From Comamonadaceae bacterium (GTDB taxonomy: Bacteria > Pseudomonadota > Gammaproteobacteria > Burkholderiales > Burkholderiaceae_C): a stretch of DNA of 64,000 bases. The stretch is from contig SEAY01000014.1 in NCBI GenBank assembly GCA_004144865.1, positions 1-64,000 on the forward strand, written 5' to 3'. The notes below the pieces were generated by a model. The model was not told the origin of the DNA. It did no database searches and saw only the letters and a program-made list of their open reading frames with translations. This document shows, piece after piece, positions 1 through 9,023 of the stretch. The position numbers were made by a program, and so were the translations under genes. The first letter of the stretch is position 1. Each line of letters starts with the position of its first letter.

Positions 1-1379
1 CGGCGGTACTCGCGGTTCTGCATCTGGTGATGGTGGAACACCACGCAGGAGGCCTGGGTCGCCTCGCCGGCGGTGTGCGAGATGTCGAAGCACTCCACGC
101 GGAAGGTGTCGATGTTGTCCGGCGCGAGGTCCAGCGCCTCCACCAGCGCGCGCGTGCGCGCCTGCTGCGAGCCCTCTTCGGCCAGCAGCCGCGCGAGCTG
201 GATCTGCGCGTTCTTCTGCGCCATCTCCAGCCACAGCCGCCGCTGCCCGCGCGGGTTGTGGACCGCGGCGATGCGCGAGCCCGCCTGCAGCGAGAGCGCG
301 TCGGCCAGCGCCGCGGCGACGGGATGGCTGGTGATCAGGGCCGAGGGCAGCGGCACCCCGAGGTAGTGCTGCGCGATGAAGGCCTCCAGCACCTGCACTT
401 CCACCGGCTGCGCCTGCACCGCGTCGGCGGCGTCGTCGAATTCCTGCACGACGGTCGCGTCCTCGACGTGGCTCGGGAAATACGCGCGATCGCCCAGGTG
501 GCGTCCGCCCCGCACCATGGCCAGGTTGACGCAGGCCTTGCCGCCCTGCACCTGCACGGCGAGGATGTCCACGTCCTTGTCGGACACGGTTTCCACCGAC
601 TGCTGGTGCAGCACCTTGGACAGCGCGCCCATCTGGTTGCGCAGTTCCGCGGCCTGCTCGAATTCCAGCTTCTCCGCGTGGGCCAGCATGCGCTGCTCCA
701 GCGCGTGCAGCACGCTCTGGGTGTCGCCGCGCAGGAACGCTTCGGCGTTCAGCACGTCGTGGTGGTAGTCCTGGGGCGAGATCAGGCTGACGCAGGGCCC
801 CGTGCAGCGCTTGATCTGGTAGAGGAGGCAGGGCCGCGTGCGGTTGGCGAACACCGTGTCCTCGCAGGTGCGCAGGCGGAACACCTTCTGCAGCAGCTGG
901 ATCGATTCCTTGACGGCCCAGGCGCTCGGATACGGGCCGAAGTAGCGGTGCTTGCGGTCCACGGACCCACGGTAGTAGGCGACCCGGGGGAAGGCGGCGG
1001 GCGTGGCGAGCGCGCCCTCCTTCGTCACCGGAAGTCGGTCCGGCGAGCCGGTGATCTTCAGGTAGGGATAGCTCTTGTCGTCGCGGAACAGGATGTTGTA
1101 GCGCGGCGCGAGCGTCTTGATCAGGTTGTTCTCGAGCAGCAGCGCCTCGGCCTCGGAGCGCACCACCGTGGTATCGAGCCGGGCGATCTTGCCCACCATG
1201 TGGCCGATGCGCGTGCCGCCATGGTTCTTGGTGAAGTAGCTGGACACGCGCTTCTTCAGGTTGCGCGCCTTGCCCACGTACAGCACGCCGCCGTGCTCGT
1301 CGTAGTAGCGGTAGACGCCCGGCAGCTGCGGCAAAGCCGCCACCTGCGCCAGCAGTTCTTCGGAGTGGTCCTGCACCAT
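1..1379 (-). CDS. uvrC: UvrABC system protein C (excinuclease subunit), 3' part outside window
   Basis: UvrC makes the two incisions around bulky DNA lesions in nucleotide excision repair, in the cytoplasm with UvrB. The reading frame is open from the ATG at 1379 to the left edge, so about 459 residues are visible and the C-terminus is missing. Residues about 15-60 form a GIY-YIG nuclease domain ([20 protein letters not shown]). A cysteine-containing stretch ([13 protein letters not shown]) near residue 185 and the UvrB-binding-like helix ([11 protein letters not shown]) near 240 follow in the usual order. The visible end lies in the C-terminal RNase H-like endonuclease domain (VECFDISH). It is divergent from earP, with only 20 bp between the two start codons, so the promoters must overlap the neighbouring gene or be very compact. 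The family is normally 600-680 residues, so roughly 150-200 are cut off. Confidence 0.95.
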   Translation of the reverse strand, partial: MVQDHSEELLAQVAALPQLPGVYRYYDEHGGVLYVGKARNLKKRVSSYFTKNHGGTRIGHMVGKIARLDTTVVRSEAEALLLENNLIKTLAPRYNILFRDDKSYPYLKITGSPDRLPVTKEGALATPAAFPRVAYYRGSVDRKHRYFGPYPSAWAVKESIQLLQKVFRLRTCEDTVFANRTRPCLLYQIKRCTGPCVSLISPQDYHHDVLNAEAFLRGDTQSVLHALEQRMLAHAEKLEFEQAAELRNQMGALSKVLHQQSVETVSDKDVDILAVQVQGGKACVNLAMVRGGRHLGDRAYFPSHVEDATVVQEFDDAADAVQAQPVEVQVLEAFIAQHYLGVPLPSALITSHPVAAALADALSLQAGSRIAAVHNPRGQRRLWLEMAQKNAQIQLARLLAEEGSQQARTRALVEALDLAPDNIDTFRVECFDISHTAGEATQASCVVFHHHQMQNREYR

Positions 1380-1399
1380 CGCCACTATTATCCGGGCGC

Positions 1400-2440
1400 A
1401 TGCGCTGGGACATCTTCTGCAACGTGATCGACAACCACGGCGACGTGGGGGTGTGCTGGCGCGTGGCCGCGGAACTGGCGGCGCGCGGCGAATCCGTGCG
1501 TCTCTGGATCGACGATGCTTCCGCGCTGCGCTGGATGGCCCCGCACGGCGCGCCCGGCGTGGAGGTGCTGCCCTGGACGGACTCGGCGCCCGACGCCGAA
1601 CCCGGCGACGTCGTGGTGGAGGCCTTCGGCTGCGACCCGCCGCCGGCCTTCGTGGAACGCATGGCGCGCCGCGGCACGCCGCCGGCCTGGTTGAACCTGG
1701 AATACCTCTCGGCCGAGCCCTACGTGGAGCGCAGCCACGGCCTGCCGTCGCCGGTGCTGCACGGCCCCGGAGCGGGGTTGACCAAGCACTTCTTCTATCC
1801 CGGCTTCACGCCGCGCACCGGGGGGCTGCTGCGCGAGCAGGACCTCGCCGACCGCCGGGCCGCCTTCGACCGGCCCGCCTGGCGCCGGCGGCACGCGATT
1901 CCCGCCGGCGCGCAGGTGCTGAGCCTCTTCTGCTACGAACCGCCCCTGCTGGCGCAGTTGCTAGCCCAGCTTGCGGCATCGGAGCGGCCGACCCACCTGC
2001 TCGTTACCGCCGGCCGTGCGGCCAACGCCGTGCAGGCGCTGCGCGCCGGCAGCCGCGGCTCGCTGCACCTGCAGTTCCTTCCCCTGATGAGCCAGCGCGA
2101 ATACGACGAGTTGCTCTGGGCGTGCGACTTCAACTTCGTGCGCGGGGAGGATTCGGCGGTGCGGGGCCTGCTCGCGGGCGTGCCCTGCGTCTGGCACATC
2201 TACCCGCAGGACGATGGCGCGCATGCGCCCAAGCTGCAGGCCTTCCTCGGCTGGCTGCAGCCGCCGGGCGACCTGCGTGATTTCTTCCTCGCCTGGAACG
2301 GGCTCGCGCCGGGCCCCCTGCCCGAACTGCGGCCGGACGCATGGCGCGGCGCGGCCACGGAGGCCTTGACCCGCATCAATGCCTTGCCCGAGCTCGCGGA
2401 AGGGCTGCAGCGGTTCGCTGTCGAGCGCGCTAGAATATAG
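1400..2440 (+). CDS. earP: EarP, protein-arginine rhamnosyltransferase for EF-P
   Basis: EarP transfers rhamnose from dTDP-L-rhamnose to an arginine of elongation factor P, which activates EF-P for rescue of ribosomes stalled at polyproline. The 346-residue product has the family N-terminus ([20 protein letters not shown], an inverting GT-B glycosyltransferase start) and the C-terminal nucleotide-sugar part with [13 protein letters not shown], where the conserved Asp/Glu positions of the family lie. The length matches the family (350-390) at its short end. The target gene efp follows 94 bp downstream on the same strand, and that EF-P carries arginine at position 32, as EarP requires. Start chosen at 1400 because the conserved motif begins at residue 2. 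Confidence 0.95.
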   Translation: MRWDIFCNVIDNHGDVGVCWRVAAELAARGESVRLWIDDASALRWMAPHGAPGVEVLPWTDSAPDAEPGDVVVEAFGCDPPPAFVERMARRGTPPAWLNLEYLSAEPYVERSHGLPSPVLHGPGAGLTKHFFYPGFTPRTGGLLREQDLADRRAAFDRPAWRRRHAIPAGAQVLSLFCYEPPLLAQLLAQLAASERPTHLLVTAGRAANAVQALRAGSRGSLHLQFLPLMSQREYDELLWACDFNFVRGEDSAVRGLLAGVPCVWHIYPQDDGAHAPKLQAFLGWLQPPGDLRDFFLAWNGLAPGPLPELRPDAWRGAATEALTRINALPELAEGLQRFAVERARI

Positions 2441-2534
2441 AGCTTTGCGCTTCAGGGCACCTCGATGCCCGGCGCCCCTTCGCCGCCACCCGCAGGTCAC
2501 CCGCGCGCGCAGCGGCTTCCACCGAGACTCCGTC

Positions 2535-3089
2535 ATGAAAATCGCCCAAGAAATCCGCGCCGGCAACGTGATCATGCACACCACCCAGCCGTGGGTCGTG
2601 CTGAAGACCGAATACTCCCGCGGCGGCCGCAACGCAGCCACCGTGCGCATGAAGCTCAAGTCCCTGCTGAACAACCAGGGCACCGAAGTCGTCTTCAAGG
2701 CCGACGACAAGATGGACCAGGTCATCCTCGACAAGAAGGACTGCACCTACTCCTACTTCGCCGACCCGATGTACGTCTGGATGGACGCCGAGTACAACCA
2801 GTACGAGGTGGAAGCCGAAAACATGGGCGACGCCCTGAACTACCTCGAGGACGGCCTGCCCGCCGAGGTGGTGTTCTACGAAGGCAAGGCCATTTCGGTC
2901 GAACTGCCCACCAGCGTCGAGCGCGAGATCACCTGGACCGAGCCGGCCGTCAAGGGCGACACCTCGGGCAAGGTGCTCAAGCCCGCCAAGATCGCCACCG
3001 GCTTCGAGATCGGCGTGCCGATCTTCGTGGCGCAGGGCGACAAGGTCGAGATCGACACGCGCACCGGCGAATACCGCCGCCGCGTCTGA
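2535..3089 (+). CDS. efp: Elongation factor P, arginine-32 type
   Basis: EF-P binds between the P and E sites of the ribosome and promotes peptide bonds at consecutive prolines. The 184-residue protein has the three beta-barrel domains of the family: KOW-like domain I (about 1-65), OB domain II (about 66-127) and a C-terminal OB domain ending [10 protein letters not shown]. The loop tip reads SRGGRNAA with Arg32, not the lysine used in E. coli, so modification should be by EarP, encoded just upstream, and not by EpmA/EpmB. The start is the ATG before KIAQEIRAG; an upstream in-frame extension has no similarity to EF-P. The gap after earP holds a TAGAAT hexamer at 2431-2436 that may be a -10 box. 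An intrinsic terminator follows. Confidence 0.97.
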   Translation: MKIAQEIRAGNVIMHTTQPWVVLKTEYSRGGRNAATVRMKLKSLLNNQGTEVVFKADDKMDQVILDKKDCTYSYFADPMYVWMDAEYNQYEVEAENMGDALNYLEDGLPAEVVFYEGKAISVELPTSVEREITWTEPAVKGDTSGKVLKPAKIATGFEIGVPIFVAQGDKVEIDTRTGEYRRRV

Positions 3090-3108
3090 GGCCAGGCCCT
3101 CCCGCCAA

Positions 3109-3129
3109 GGCTCCGCAAGGAGCCTTTTT
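3109..3129 (+). terminator. Intrinsic terminator after efp
   Basis: A 6-bp GC stem (GGCTCC/GGAGCC) with a GCAA tetraloop is followed by five T residues. It lies 20 bp after the efp stop codon and ends the earP-efp unit. Confidence 0.85.
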
Positions 3130-3143
3130 CTTTGGTTCTTCCG

Positions 3144-3941
3144 ATGTCCGGCTTCGACCTTTCCCGCATCGCCGCCCCCTTCCGCATGCAGCCCGGGCTG
3201 CAGCGGCTGCCGGCCGGTGCCCGGCACCTGACGCCGCTCGCCGCCGGCAGCGCGCTCTGGCACGAGAAGAAGCGGGTGCTGGAAAGCGGCGCCAGCCGCC
3301 TCGCCGTGCCCGGCTTCGATGCGGGCCCGGCGATCGCATCCATCCTCGCGCAGGCGCGGGCCGAGGGCATCGCTGCCGCCGAGCCGGTTGAACTCGCTTT
3401 CGAGGAAGATTTCGCCGTGCTGGAGGGCGCCACCTCCACCCTGCCCTGGCTGTGCGTCTGCGTGCCCTCGCACTGGGCGCCGGAAGACAAGCTCGGCCTG
3501 CCCTTCGCGGCCGTGCATGCGCCGGTCGCGGACAACCAGGCCCTGCTGGCCGCCGGCCGCCAACTCGTGCAGCTGGTGACGGGCGGCGAGCGCTTCGAGC
3601 GCTCCGTCTGGACGATCACCCCGTCCGCCCGCTACGACCAGCATCCGCTGCGCCAGCCACGCACGCCTTGGCCGGCCACGCAGGATCCACGAGCCTTTGC
3701 CGAAGCCTGCACCCTGCGGGCCGAGCGGCAGACCTTCTTCCCCGTGCAGGGCGTGCCGGGCCAGGCCGTCTTCACGATCCGCGTGATGCTGCAGCCGCTG
3801 GCCGACGCCGTGCGCAGCCGCGAAGACGCACGCCGCCTGCACGATGCGCTCGCCTCCATGACGGACGCCGTGCTCGCCTACAAGAGCCTGGCGCCGGCGC
3901 GCGACCGCCTGCTCGCCTGGCTGGCCCGGAAGGCCGACTGA
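3144..3941 (+). CDS. DUF3445 / heme-dependent oxidative N-demethylase-like protein
   Basis: A 265-residue soluble protein with no signal peptide. Its second half contains RFERSVWTITPSARYDQHP and the motif LRAERQTFFPVQGVPGQAVFTIRV, which I recognise as the core of the DUF3445 family, whose better-known members are heme-dependent oxidative N-demethylase alpha subunits. The substrate here is unknown. The frame is also open from a TTG at 3132, but the ATG at 3144 gives a natural N-terminus (MSGFDLSRIAAPF). Its stop overlaps the start of the following transporter gene (TGATG), so the two are co-translated; a link between an amine-oxidising enzyme and an exporter of its substrate or product is inference only. 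Confidence 0.7.
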   Translation: MSGFDLSRIAAPFRMQPGLQRLPAGARHLTPLAAGSALWHEKKRVLESGASRLAVPGFDAGPAIASILAQARAEGIAAAEPVELAFEEDFAVLEGATSTLPWLCVCVPSHWAPEDKLGLPFAAVHAPVADNQALLAAGRQLVQLVTGGERFERSVWTITPSARYDQHPLRQPRTPWPATQDPRAFAEACTLRAERQTFFPVQGVPGQAVFTIRVMLQPLADAVRSREDARRLHDALASMTDAVLAYKSLAPARDRLLAWLARKAD

Positions 3942-4819
3942 TGGAGCTCCTCGCGCGCATCGCGCAGGTGATCGTGCCGGTGTTCCTGATCGTGGCGATC
4001 GGCTACGGCTACGCCCGGCGTGCGCGGCCCGACATGACCGGCTTCAACCGCATCATGCTGGACGTGCTCTCGCCGGTGATCGTCTACACGGCGCTGGCGG
4101 GCAAGGAGTTCGACCTGCGCGAGCACGCGCCGCTGCTGGCGGGCGGCGTGCTGCTGATCCTGCTGACGGGCCTGGGGGCCTGGGGCCTGGCGCGCCTCAC
4201 GCGCACGCAGGGGCGTTCGCTGGTGCCGGTGGTGATGTTCACCAACTGCGGCAACATGGGCCTGCCGCTGGCGCTGCTGGCCTTCGGACCGCAGGGGTTC
4301 GGCGCCGCGGTGGCGCTGTTCTCCATCAGCAACGTGATCCATTTCTCGCTCGGCGCGCGCATCACCAGCGCCCATGCCGCCACGCGCGAGCTGCTGCTCA
4401 GCCCCCTCATGATCGCCAGTGCGCTGGGCTTCGCCAGCGCGCTCAGCGGCGTGCGGCCGCCCGACATGCTCTTCACCGGCCTGAAGCTGCTGGGGGACGC
4501 GATGGTGCCGCTGATGCTGTTCGCGCTCGGCGTGCGGCTGACGCAGCTGCGGCGGCGCGACGTGCCGCGCGGCCTGCTGGGCGCCTTCGCGCGGCCGATG
4601 ATCGGGCTGGCCGTGGCGCTGCCGCTCGCGTGGGCGCTGGGGCTGGAAGGCGCGGCCCGGGCGCAGCTGATCCTGTTCAGTGCCCTGCCGCCGGCCGTGA
4701 TGCAGTACCTGCTGGCGGAGAAATACGGCCAGGAGCCGGAGCGCGTGGCCGCGATGATCCTGCTGGGGAACGCGGTGTCGGTGCTGTTCGTCCCGATCGG
4801 CCTGGCGCTGGCGCTCTGA
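3941..4819 (+). CDS. AEC (auxin efflux carrier) family transporter
   Basis: A 292-residue integral membrane protein with about ten hydrophobic segments. The N-terminal half carries the family pattern of a membrane-embedded polar stretch (NCGNMGLPLALL, about residues 101-112), and the C-terminal repeat has SALPPAVMQYLLAEKYG. AEC proteins move organic acids or auxin-like compounds across the inner membrane. The start overlaps the stop of the DUF3445 gene by one base, which fixes it at 3941. The next gene is convergent, with 10 bp between stops. A second, distinct AEC gene lies at 53477-54439. Confidence 0.85.
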   Translation: MELLARIAQVIVPVFLIVAIGYGYARRARPDMTGFNRIMLDVLSPVIVYTALAGKEFDLREHAPLLAGGVLLILLTGLGAWGLARLTRTQGRSLVPVVMFTNCGNMGLPLALLAFGPQGFGAAVALFSISNVIHFSLGARITSAHAATRELLLSPLMIASALGFASALSGVRPPDMLFTGLKLLGDAMVPLMLFALGVRLTQLRRRDVPRGLLGAFARPMIGLAVALPLAWALGLEGAARAQLILFSALPPAVMQYLLAEKYGQEPERVAAMILLGNAVSVLFVPIGLALAL

Positions 4820-4829
4820 ATCGCTGCCG

Positions 4830-5504
4830 TCAGCGGCGGGTCAGCACCCACACGAGGATGGTGCTCACGAGCACTCCGCTGCCGACCACCACGGCCCAAA
4901 GCATCGGGTGCAGGCCATTGCCGCCCTGCACGCGCCCGGCCAGCGGCTCGCTGCCCGGCCAGGGGGCCGAGTGGGTCAGCTTCTCGGTGAGCTCGCCCGC
5001 AGCCTCCGGCGTGAACATTTCGAGCGTCAGGCGCTGCATCCCCTGCTGCGCGGCGGCCGTACGCACCCACAGGTCGACCACGCTGCCGCGCAGGCGGGCA
5101 TGGGCGATGTCCTCCAGCGGGAACTTGACGCGATCTTCCTTCCAGGCGAGGCCGTCGCGGAAGCGGCCGGCCAGGCGCAGGAACCTGGTCTGCACCCGCA
5201 CCTCCACCTCGCCCTTGAAAGGCGGGATCTCGTAGCCCTTCCCTTCCACTTCCAGGAGGCTGGCCGCATGGGTGCCCTGGATCACGGAATAGCTGCCGGT
5301 GCCCTCGCCCCGGCTCGGCTGGAACGGGGGGTTCGGCCGCTGGCCATGCACCAGCTCGCCGACGGTCAGGCGAGCGCCGGCCGCGTCGACCAGCGTGTTG
5401 TCGCTGGTCAGCGTCTTCTTGATGCGCATGCCGACGATGGTGCGGCGGTCGTAGGGACCGAGCGTGCGCCCCTCCAGCACCACGTGATAGACCGGGTTCT
5501 CCAA
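4830..5504 (-). CDS. Conserved hypothetical membrane-anchored protein, GYF_2-like N-terminus
   Basis: A 224-residue protein of unknown function. Residues about 3-50 (VYHVVLEGRTLGPYDRRTIV, then an LTVGEL segment) resemble the GYF_2/DUF4339 fold often found at the N-terminus of membrane proteins. The middle (about 70-180) looks like a beta-rich soluble domain. Residues about 195-222 form one transmembrane helix followed by a short basic tail, so the protein is probably tail-anchored with the soluble part in the cytoplasm. The start is taken as TTG at 5504 because a purine-rich GAGGGG lies just upstream and no ATG occurs in frame before the conserved part; this start is uncertain. Confidence 0.6.
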   Translation of the reverse strand: MENPVYHVVLEGRTLGPYDRRTIVGMRIKKTLTSDNTLVDAAGARLTVGELVHGQRPNPPFQPSRGEGTGSYSVIQGTHAASLLEVEGKGYEIPPFKGEVEVRVQTRFLRLAGRFRDGLAWKEDRVKFPLEDIAHARLRGSVVDLWVRTAAAQQGMQRLTLEMFTPEAAGELTEKLTHSAPWPGSEPLAGRVQGGNGLHPMLWAVVVGSGVLVSTILVWVLTRR

Positions 5505-5598
5505 CCTCTTCCCCTCGGGTTGTGTGCGGCAAGGATAGCGGCATTCGGCGCCCGTGCCGAGCCCGGGGGGTGCCGGATTCCGGCCACAATGGCCCCTT

Positions 5599-6462
5599 AT
5601 GTCTTCGACCCGCAACATCCACGACCGGCGGCTGGCCGACGCCTGGGCCACCCTCAAGGCACATGCCGACTCCGGCCTGCCCCTGGACCCCGACGCCAAC
5701 CGGCTGGCCTTCGTCGATCCCGAATTCCTGCTGCGCCGCGAAACGCGCGGCATCCGCTTCCAGCTGGAGCTGCTCAAACCCGACCTGGAACAGCAGGCCC
5801 ACGGCATCGAGAACACGATCGTCGTCTTCGGCAGCGCGCGCTTCCGCGACACCGAGCAGTCCGCGGCGCTGGTGAAGGCCGCCGAGGCGTCCGGCGACGA
5901 GGCGGTGCTCAAGCGCGCCCAGGCGCTGGCGCGCAACGCGCACTACTACGAGAAGGCCCGCGCCTTCGGCCGCCTGGTGGCGGACTACAGCGCCGGCAAG
6001 GAGCCGCGCGACATGCTGTTCGTCTGCACCGGCGGCGGCCCCGGCATCATGGAAGGGGCCAACCGCGGCTCGCACGAGGCCGGCGGCATCAGCGTCGGCC
6101 TGTCGATCGCGCTGCCCATGGAGGAAGCCGCCAACGAATACGTGACGCCGGCGCTTTCCTTCAAGTTCCACTACTTCGCGCTGCGCAAGATGCACTTCAT
6201 GATGCGTGCGAAGGCGCTGGTCGCGTTCCCCGGCGGCTTCGGCACGCTCGACGAGCTGTTCGAGGTGATCACGCTGGTGCAGACGCGCAAGGCGCGCCAG
6301 GTGCCCATCGTGCTGTTCGGCTCCGACTACTGGAAGCGGCTCATCAACTTCGACCTGCTGGTGGAAGAAGGCGTCATCTCGCCGGCCGACCTCGACCTGT
6401 TCCAGTTCGCCGACGATCCCGAGACCGCCTGGAGCCTGATCAAGACGTTCTATCGGCTCTGA
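5599..6462 (+). CDS. LOG family protein (TIGR00730-like nucleotide 5'-monophosphate phosphoribohydrolase)
   Basis: A 287-residue cytosolic Rossmann-like protein. It has both family signatures: the nucleotide-binding motif GGGPGIMEGANRG (about 144-156) and the catalytic PGGFGTLDE (about 211-219). LOG proteins release free base from cytokinin ribotides or other nucleoside monophosphates. The N-terminal extension of about 70 residues makes it longer than the short 190-residue LOG type. It resembles the longer bacterial group often mislabelled lysine decarboxylase. The start at 5599 was chosen over upstream in-frame codons because these lie in the leader of the divergent gene. The last 23 bp overlap the convergent MFS gene. 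Confidence 0.88.
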   Translation: MSSTRNIHDRRLADAWATLKAHADSGLPLDPDANRLAFVDPEFLLRRETRGIRFQLELLKPDLEQQAHGIENTIVVFGSARFRDTEQSAALVKAAEASGDEAVLKRAQALARNAHYYEKARAFGRLVADYSAGKEPRDMLFVCTGGGPGIMEGANRGSHEAGGISVGLSIALPMEEAANEYVTPALSFKFHYFALRKMHFMMRAKALVAFPGGFGTLDELFEVITLVQTRKARQVPIVLFGSDYWKRLINFDLLVEEGVISPADLDLFQFADDPETAWSLIKTFYRL

Positions 6463-7618
6463 GCAGGAAGGCGAAGCGCGAGCCCGCGCCCACCATCGCC
6501 GCCGTCGCCCAGAACACGGCGGCGATGCCCACCACCGTGCCGGCCGCGCCGAACAGCATCGGCATCGCCACGCTGGACGCGTTGATCACCATCAGCCGCA
6601 TGCCCACCGCCTCGCCATGGCGGTGCGGCGGGGTCATCTGGTGCAGCATGCTCATGATCATCGGCTGCACGCAACCCAGCGCGAACCCGAGCAGCACCGA
6701 GCAGATGCCCATGGTCACGGCCGTGTCCATGAAGGGATAGACGGCGTAGATCAGCGCGCAGGCGAGCATCGCGCCGGCCACCAACGCCCATTCGTGGATG
6801 CGCGCGGCCAGCACCGGCAGCAGCACGCGCACCACGGCCGCCGCCATGGCGAATGCACCGAGGATGGTGCCGATCACGGATGCCGAGAGCCCGCGCTCGT
6901 GGCCCAGCACCGGCACCACGAAGGTGTGCACGTCCCAGGCCGAGGACAGGAACCAGTTGACCAGCAGCAGCCGGCGGAACAGCGGATCCGCCAGCAGGTC
7001 CCAGGCGCGCTGCCGAGCGGCACCGGCAGGGCGCTCCGGCAGCGGTGCCTCGTGGACGCCGCGGATGAACGCCCAGGCCAGCAGCGGGAGCACCGCCATC
7101 ACGAAGAAGGCCCAGCGAAAGCCGGCGTGGTCGATCACCAGCCCCGCCACGAACGGACCCAGGAAGTTCGAGAACGCGGGCCCGATCGCGAGCCAGGAGA
7201 ACACCTGCTTGAGCTGCGTGGATCCGTGCGCGGCGCGCCCCACATGCCGCTGCAGCGCGATCACGGCCGCGCCGGTGGCGCCGCCCGTGAGCAGGGCCGA
7301 CAGGCACAGCACCGGGAACACCGGCCAGGCGACCGCGAGGGCCGCACCGAGGGCGGCCGCGCCCACGCTCCAGGCAACCGGTCGCTTGAGCCCGTGGCGG
7401 TCCGCGAAGCGGCCGGCCGGCAGGGCCAGGAAAACCTGCGTCAGCGCGAACAGCGCCAGCAGCACGCCGACGGCGGCCTCGCTGTAGCCCGCGCGCAGGG
7501 CCATCAGCGGCGACGCCATGCGCATGCCCGCCATGCAGGCATGCAGGAAGACGTGGCCGGTGATCAGCCGCGCGAGTTCGCGCGTGAGCCCGCCCGGTTC
7601 AGGTGTCGCCGTCGTCAC
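6440..7618 (-). CDS. Major facilitator superfamily transporter
   Basis: A 392-residue protein with about twelve hydrophobic segments. After the second helix it has the MFS loop motif in the form GRFADRHGLKRP (about residues 68-79), and there is a long polar loop at mid-length (about 190-215). The substrate is not evident. Its start lies inside the end of rmuC (20-bp overlap on the same strand), making it the last gene of a four-gene run nhaD-like, hydroxyacid dehydrogenase, rmuC, MFS. Its 3' end overlaps the convergent LOG gene by 23 bp. Confidence 0.85.
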   Translation of the reverse strand: MTTATPEPGGLTRELARLITGHVFLHACMAGMRMASPLMALRAGYSEAAVGVLLALFALTQVFLALPAGRFADRHGLKRPVAWSVGAAALGAALAVAWPVFPVLCLSALLTGGATGAAVIALQRHVGRAAHGSTQLKQVFSWLAIGPAFSNFLGPFVAGLVIDHAGFRWAFFVMAVLPLLAWAFIRGVHEAPLPERPAGAARQRAWDLLADPLFRRLLLVNWFLSSAWDVHTFVVPVLGHERGLSASVIGTILGAFAMAAAVVRVLLPVLAARIHEWALVAGAMLACALIYAVYPFMDTAVTMGICSVLLGFALGCVQPMIMSMLHQMTPPHRHGEAVGMRLMVINASSVAMPMLFGAAGTVVGIAAVFWATAAMVGAGSRFAFLLRADRTS

Positions 7619-9023
7619 CTGCGTCGGCCAGCGGCAGCAGCACCTGCGCCTGCCCTTCGGGCAGCGCTTCGACCTTCTTGAGGGCGCGCTGCATCATCTT
7701 CGCGCGGGTGTCCGCCTTGTCCAGCGTGTCCGCGGCCTTGTGGACCTGGTCCTTGACCGCTTCCACCCACTTGCCGTACTTCTCGAACTCCGTCTTGACC
7801 GCACCCAGCACCTTCCAGACTTCGGAGGCCTGCTGCTCCAGCGCCAGCGTGCGGAAGCCCATGTGCAGGCTGTTGAGCATCGCGAGCAGCGTGGTCGGCC
7901 CGGCGAGCGTGACGCGGTAGTCGCGCTGGATCTTGTCCATCAAACCGGGGCGCCGCAGCACCTCGGCATAGAGGCTTTCGATCGGCAGGAACAGGATGGC
8001 GAAGTCCGTGGTGTACGGCGGGCACAGGTAGTACTCGCAGATCGACTTGGCTTCCTCGCGGATGCGCACCTCCAGCGCCCGGCCGGCGCTGTCGACGCCA
8101 GCCGCGTCGGCGCGGTCGTGCGCATCGAGCAGGCGCTCGTAGTCCTCGCGCGGGAACTTGGCGTCGATCGGCAGCCACACCGGCTCGCCATCGCTGCTGC
8201 GCCCGGGAAACTTGATGGCGAAGTCCACCCGCTGGTTGCTGCGCGGCTTGGTCTCCACCTGCTTGCCGTACTGCTCGGGCGTCAACACCTGCTCCAGCAG
8301 GTTCTCCAGCTGCACCTCGCCAAACATGCCGCGGGTCTTCACGTTGGTCAGCACGCGCTGCAGGTCGCCCACGCCCTGCGCCAGCGTCTGCATGTGGCCC
8401 AGGCCCTGGTGCACCTGCTCCAGGCGCTCGGCCACCTGCTTGAAGCTCTCGCCCAGGCGCGCTTCCAGCGTGTGCTGCAGCTTCTCGTCCACCGTCTGCC
8501 GCATCTCGTCGAGCTTGGCCGCGTTGGTCTGCTGCATGGCGGCCAGCTGCGTCTCCAGCGTGGCGCGCACCTCCGAGATGCGGCGCGCGTTGGCTTCGCT
8601 CAGGTCGCGCAGCGAATCGGCGATCGTCTTCTGCGTCGAGGCGAGCTGCTGGGCGAACGCGTCGATCTGCGCGTTCTGCGTGCGCGTGGCTTCCTGGCCC
8701 TGCTGCATCAGGGTCTGCTGGAACGCCGCCAGCGTCTGCGTGAGCTGGTGCACGGACGCTTCGGCCTGCGCATTCTGCGTCCGCGTGGCCTCCTGCCCCT
8801 GCTGCAGCAGCGTCTGCTGGAAGCTCGCGAGCGTCTGCATCAGTTCGCCCCGCATGCCGCGCGAGGATTCGCTGATCTCGCGCCGCAGTTCGCGCTCTAC
8901 ACGCTCGTTGGCCGCCATCAGTTCGGCGCGGCCGGTGTCCACCACCGGCGGCTTGCGCAGCAGCAGCGCCACCAGCAGCACGACGCTGGCGAGCGCCAGC
9001 GCCATCACGATCCAGATTTCCAC
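7599..9023 (-). CDS. rmuC: DNA recombination protein RmuC
   Basis: RmuC limits inversions at short inverted repeats and is thought to be a nuclease-fold protein acting near recombination intermediates. The 474-residue product starts with one membrane helix (residues about 3-23), then a long coiled coil (about 35-200), then the conserved PD-(D/E)xK-like core with TRGMFGEVQLENLLEQ, VDFAIKFPG, LPIDAKFP and YRVTLAGPTTLLAMLNSL. The coiled coil contains a 33-residue tandem repeat (FQQTL-QQGQEATRTQNAQ twice, 99 nt apart at about 8670-8835). The start is GTG at 9023, sharing a base with the upstream stop (TAGTG). It is translationally coupled on both sides. Confidence 0.93.
   Translation of the reverse strand: MEIWIVMALALASVVLLVALLLRKPPVVDTGRAELMAANERVERELRREISESSRGMRGELMQTLASFQQTLLQQGQEATRTQNAQAEASVHQLTQTLAAFQQTLMQQGQEATRTQNAQIDAFAQQLASTQKTIADSLRDLSEANARRISEVRATLETQLAAMQQTNAAKLDEMRQTVDEKLQHTLEARLGESFKQVAERLEQVHQGLGHMQTLAQGVGDLQRVLTNVKTRGMFGEVQLENLLEQVLTPEQYGKQVETKPRSNQRVDFAIKFPGRSSDGEPVWLPIDAKFPREDYERLLDAHDRADAAGVDSAGRALEVRIREEAKSICEYYLCPPYTTDFAILFLPIESLYAEVLRRPGLMDKIQRDYRVTLAGPTTLLAMLNSLHMGFRTLALEQQASEVWKVLGAVKTEFEKYGKWVEAVKDQVHKAADTLDKADTRAKMMQRALKKVEALPEGQAQVLLPLADAGDDGDT

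Noticed and set aside
27-1427. Long open frame on the plus strand opposite uvrC
   Set aside because: It is antisense to a clear UvrC frame, His/Arg/Leu-rich in the manner of GC-rich shadow frames, and matches no family.
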